In this document: in pieces, positions 6,867 through 7,986 of the stretch
Layout of the letters: each line of letters starts with the position of its first letter
Position numbering within the stretch: position 1 is the stretch's first letter
From: Pseudomonadota bacterium
GTDB taxonomy: Bacteria > Pseudomonadota > Gammaproteobacteria > Xanthomonadales > Xanthomonadaceae
NCBI GenBank assembly: GCA_019348095.1
Contig: JAHWKC010000096.1
Location: forward strand, 1-7,986
Direction of reading: 5' to 3'
DNA: 7,986 bases
The notes under the pieces: generated by a model
What the model was told of the DNA's origin: nothing
Database searches by the model: none
The model's input: only the letters and a program-made list of their open reading frames with translations
Translations under genes and position numbers: made by a program

Positions 6867-6929
6867 AAAATCTGGAGCAAGAGCTCGCGGCTGAAGCCGC
6901 TCCTACAAAAGACCAGAGCAAAAGCTCGC
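6855..6929. repeat. Tandem duplication of REP tail, period 41 bp
   Basis: Two copies of a ~34-bp unit start at 6855 and 6896. Each has GYCGCTCCTACAAAA, a few variable bases, then GAGCAARAGCTCGC (6875-6888 and 6916-6929, one mismatch). The last part is itself a small dyad, GAGC-AARA-GCTC. The duplication carries the REP tail right up to the promoter region of the riboswitch transcript. Confidence 0.7.
6885..6907 (-). repeat. REP palindrome 4
   Basis: GCGGCT-GA-AGCCGC (6887-6900) followed by TCCTACA is the exact inverse of REP 1. With REP 3 it forms part of a 41-bp tandem duplication (6855-6929). Confidence 0.85.
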
Positions 6930-6952
6930 CCGCGCGCGGCGGACTTTTCGGC

Positions 6953-6958
6953 TAGACT
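6953..6958 (+). promoter_or_regulatory. Probable -10 box of the riboswitch transcript
   Basis: TAGACT lies about 10-15 bp ahead of the first conserved riboswitch bases, where a sigma-70 -10 box is expected. No good -35 is visible at the standard spacing; the upstream sequence is CG-rich (CGCCCGCGCGCGG). Confidence 0.45.
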
Positions 6959-6967
6959 GCGCGCGCT

Positions 6968-7170
6968 CCAAGGTGACCCGGCGGCTGTCCGCCAACGGGT
7001 TGAAACGGGAAGCCGGTGACAGCCGCGATGACGCGGCACATTCCGGCACTGCCCCCGCAACGGTAAGCGAGTCAAGGCCACGGCATCCGCCACTGCGCAG
7101 CAGCGTGGGAAGGCGCCTCGGCCGGAAGCAGGATCACCGCTTCCACTCGCGAGTCCGGAGACCGGCCTTG
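6968..7170 (+). promoter_or_regulatory. Cobalamin (vitamin B12) riboswitch
   Basis: The order and spacing of conserved blocks fit the adenosylcobalamin aptamer. GGTG (6972-6975) opens the 5' arm, then AAACGGGAAGCCGGTGAC (7003-7020), and the B12-box region TTCCGGCACTGCCCCCGC AACGGTAAG (7041-7067). A variable peripheral hairpin region follows (about 7075-7150), then the closing AGTCCGGAGACCGGCC (7152-7167), where the family has AGTCAGGAGACCTGCC with compensatory pairs. Binding of cobalamin normally turns off downstream expression of B12 uptake or synthesis genes, most often btuB-type outer-membrane receptors. Here the downstream frame begins like btuB but continues as a hydratase (see 7337-7831). 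The leader from aptamer end to start codon is about 169 nt. Confidence 0.93.
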
Positions 7171-7175
7171 CAGCG

Positions 7176-7203
7176 GGGTGTCTCGGCAAACGCCGGCACA
7201 CCC
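7176..7203 (+). promoter_or_regulatory. Strong hairpin after the aptamer, candidate expression platform
   Basis: GGGTGT (7176-7181) pairs with ACACCC (7198-7203), and inside it CGGC (7184-7187) pairs with GCCG (7192-7195) around AAAC. No T-run follows, so this is not a standard intrinsic terminator. It could be the last aptamer-associated stem or part of a switch that hides the ribosome-binding site about 120 nt later. The role is inferred. Confidence 0.45.
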
Positions 7204-7336
7204 ATCACTGGTTGCGATGCGGAGGGCATTGCGGCGGCGACGCCGGTGCTGTCCGCCCGATCTCGCGGCCTTTCTCCCTTCGCACGCGACTTTCCCTCGC
7301 TACCGGCACGGGATTCCGTGCGATGGAGAACCACCG

Positions 7337-7831
7337 ATGCAGTTGCACCCCCTGAAACTGGCCGCCGCCTGCGCGCTCGCGCTGCCCGCTTTCGCCCACG
7401 CGCAGACGCATAACGACGCACTCGACCTCCACGAGGTCGTCGTCACCGCCACCCGCACCGTCACGCGTGAGGACGTCGACCACTTCGCGACCTTCACCGG
7501 CGACACGTTCTACGCGCACACCGACGAGCAGGCCGCAGCGGCCAACCCGCTGTTCGGCGGGATCGTGGCGCACGGCTACCTGATCCTGAGCTTTGCCGCC
7601 GGCCTGTTCGTGGAGCCCGCGCCTGGCCCGGTGCTCGCTAATACCGGCCTCGAAAATCTCCGCTTCCAAACGCCGCTCTACCCCGGCGACAGCATGCGGG
7701 TGGAGCTCACCGTCAAGTCGAAGAGCGTGCGCGACGAGGATAAGGGCGAGGTCCACTGGGCCGTCTACATCTTCAATCAAAAGGACGAGGTCGTCGCCAC
7801 CTACGACCTGCTGACGATGAACGTGCCGTAA
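7337..7831 (+). CDS. Chimeric frame: BtuB-like N-terminus fused to PaaZ-type MaoC hydratase domain
   Basis: The 164-codon frame starts at an ATG preceded by GGAG (7325-7328, 8 nt spacing). Residues 1-22 are a Sec signal peptide (Lys7, hydrophobic 8-20, cleavage AHA|Q after Ala22). Residues 29-41, LDLHEVVVTATRT, are the TonB box and the start of a TonB-dependent receptor of the BtuB type, as expected behind a B12 riboswitch. From about residue 40 the protein is instead the C-terminal domain of PaaZ (oxepin-CoA hydrolase / enoyl-CoA hydratase). It has RTVTREDVDHF, then FTGDTFYAH with catalytic Asp56 and His61, then GGIVAHGYLILSFAAGLFVEP, PVLANTGLENLRFQTPLYPGD, and the tail DEVVATYDLLTMNVP, which ends at the normal PaaZ terminus. 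The aldehyde dehydrogenase part of PaaZ, the first hydratase strand, and the plug and barrel of BtuB are all missing. CoA substrates are cytoplasmic, so an exported hydratase would probably be useless. I infer a btuB'-'paaZ fusion by recombination or misassembly near 7451-7465. Confidence 0.85.
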   Translation: MQLHPLKLAAACALALPAFAHAQTHNDALDLHEVVVTATRTVTREDVDHFATFTGDTFYAHTDEQAAAANPLFGGIVAHGYLILSFAAGLFVEPAPGPVLANTGLENLRFQTPLYPGDSMRVELTVKSKSVRDEDKGEVHWAVYIFNQKDEVVATYDLLTMNVP

Positions 7832-7875
7832 GAGACTGCTTTGAATCTCGGCAATTTCAGCGCGCTCTGCGGGCT

Positions 7876-7986
7876 TCAATCAAGAGGCACGGCTGTCGTG
7901 AACTTTACCGTTCGCTTTATGAAGCTCGTTTCATAGCGACGGACGAGCGGCATACTTGCCAGCTTATCAGCGAAGATATTGAAGCG
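7876..7986 (-). other. Open frame at the right edge, possible C-terminal end of a minus-strand gene
   Basis: On the minus strand a frame enters from the window edge and runs 36 codons to a TGA at 7878-7876. The residues include FADKLASMPLVRRYETSFIK and end in TAVPLD. The plus strand in the same codon register is also open from about 7831 to the edge (ending RFIATDERHTCQLISEDIEA) but shows no ATG, GTG or TTG start. Neither product is recognised. The stretch 7832-7986 is clearly lower in GC than the rest of the window, which weakens coding arguments based on third-base bias. A gene here is possible but unproven. Confidence 0.2.

Noticed and set aside
6855..6929. Possible CRISPR-like repeat/spacer unit
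   Set aside because: There are only two imperfect copies and no spacer pattern; the repeats are REP-derived tails.
7178..7336. In-frame extension of the chimeric gene upstream to 7178
   Set aside because: This part lies in the riboswitch leader; the signal peptide and the GGAG ribosome-binding site mark the ATG at 7337 as the start.
7205..7879. 224-codon minus-strand frame
   Set aside because: It is antisense to the chimeric gene and the riboswitch leader; its composition is that of a shadow frame.
1..7986. A new defence, toxin-antitoxin or biosynthetic system
   Set aside because: All confident genes belong to known families with ordinary roles; the only novelty seen is the chimeric gene and the repeat structures.

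Overview
This high-GC window looks chromosomal and most likely comes from a gammaproteobacterium of the Xanthomonadaceae/Lysobacteraceae (Lysobacter, Luteimonas, Stenotrophomonas or a relative). The assignment rests on the strong G/C bias at third codon positions, the REP palindromes built on GTAGGAGCGGCTTCAGCCGC, the inverted-repeat elements rich in CCCTCC/GGAGGG that fill intergenic gaps, and the style of the proteins. No database search was possible, so this is an inference.

Layout. Positions 1-288 (+) hold the 3' end of a phasin-like gene, closed by a clear intrinsic terminator (319-349). A palindromic element (383-496) separates it from a convergent minus-strand RND efflux operon. In that operon a lipoprotein membrane fusion protein (4981 to 3797) is followed by an HAE1-type RND pump (3589 to 503), and the 207-bp gap between them is largely filled by a second repeat element. 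Upstream, also on the minus strand, is bioD (dethiobiotin synthase, 5781 to 5095). Divergent from bioD across 44 bp are two translationally coupled plus-strand genes: a GAF-domain free methionine-(R)-sulfoxide reductase (5826-6320), probably on a leaderless transcript, and a TfoX C-terminal-domain protein (6317-6694). A 270-bp gene-free stretch then carries four REP palindromes, two of them in a 41-bp tandem duplication.

The most notable part is the right end. A well-conserved cobalamin riboswitch (about 6968-7170) precedes a 164-codon frame (7337-7831). The first ~41 residues of this frame look like the start of a BtuB-type TonB-dependent receptor: a Sec signal peptide and then a TonB box, EVVVTATRT. 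The remainder is the C-terminal MaoC-like enoyl-CoA hydratase domain of PaaZ, with its D-x4-H catalytic pair. The switch occurs at RT(V)T, a short stretch that fits both parent families. The simplest reading is a btuB'-'paaZ chimera made by recombination or deletion at microhomology, or by an assembly misjoin. A functional B12-regulated exported hydratase is much less likely. The last ~155 bp are lower in GC and carry no gene that can be called with confidence.

Apart from the chimera, the genes are ordinary housekeeping and efflux functions. I found no CRISPR array, tRNA, rRNA, insertion sequence or recognisable defence system.
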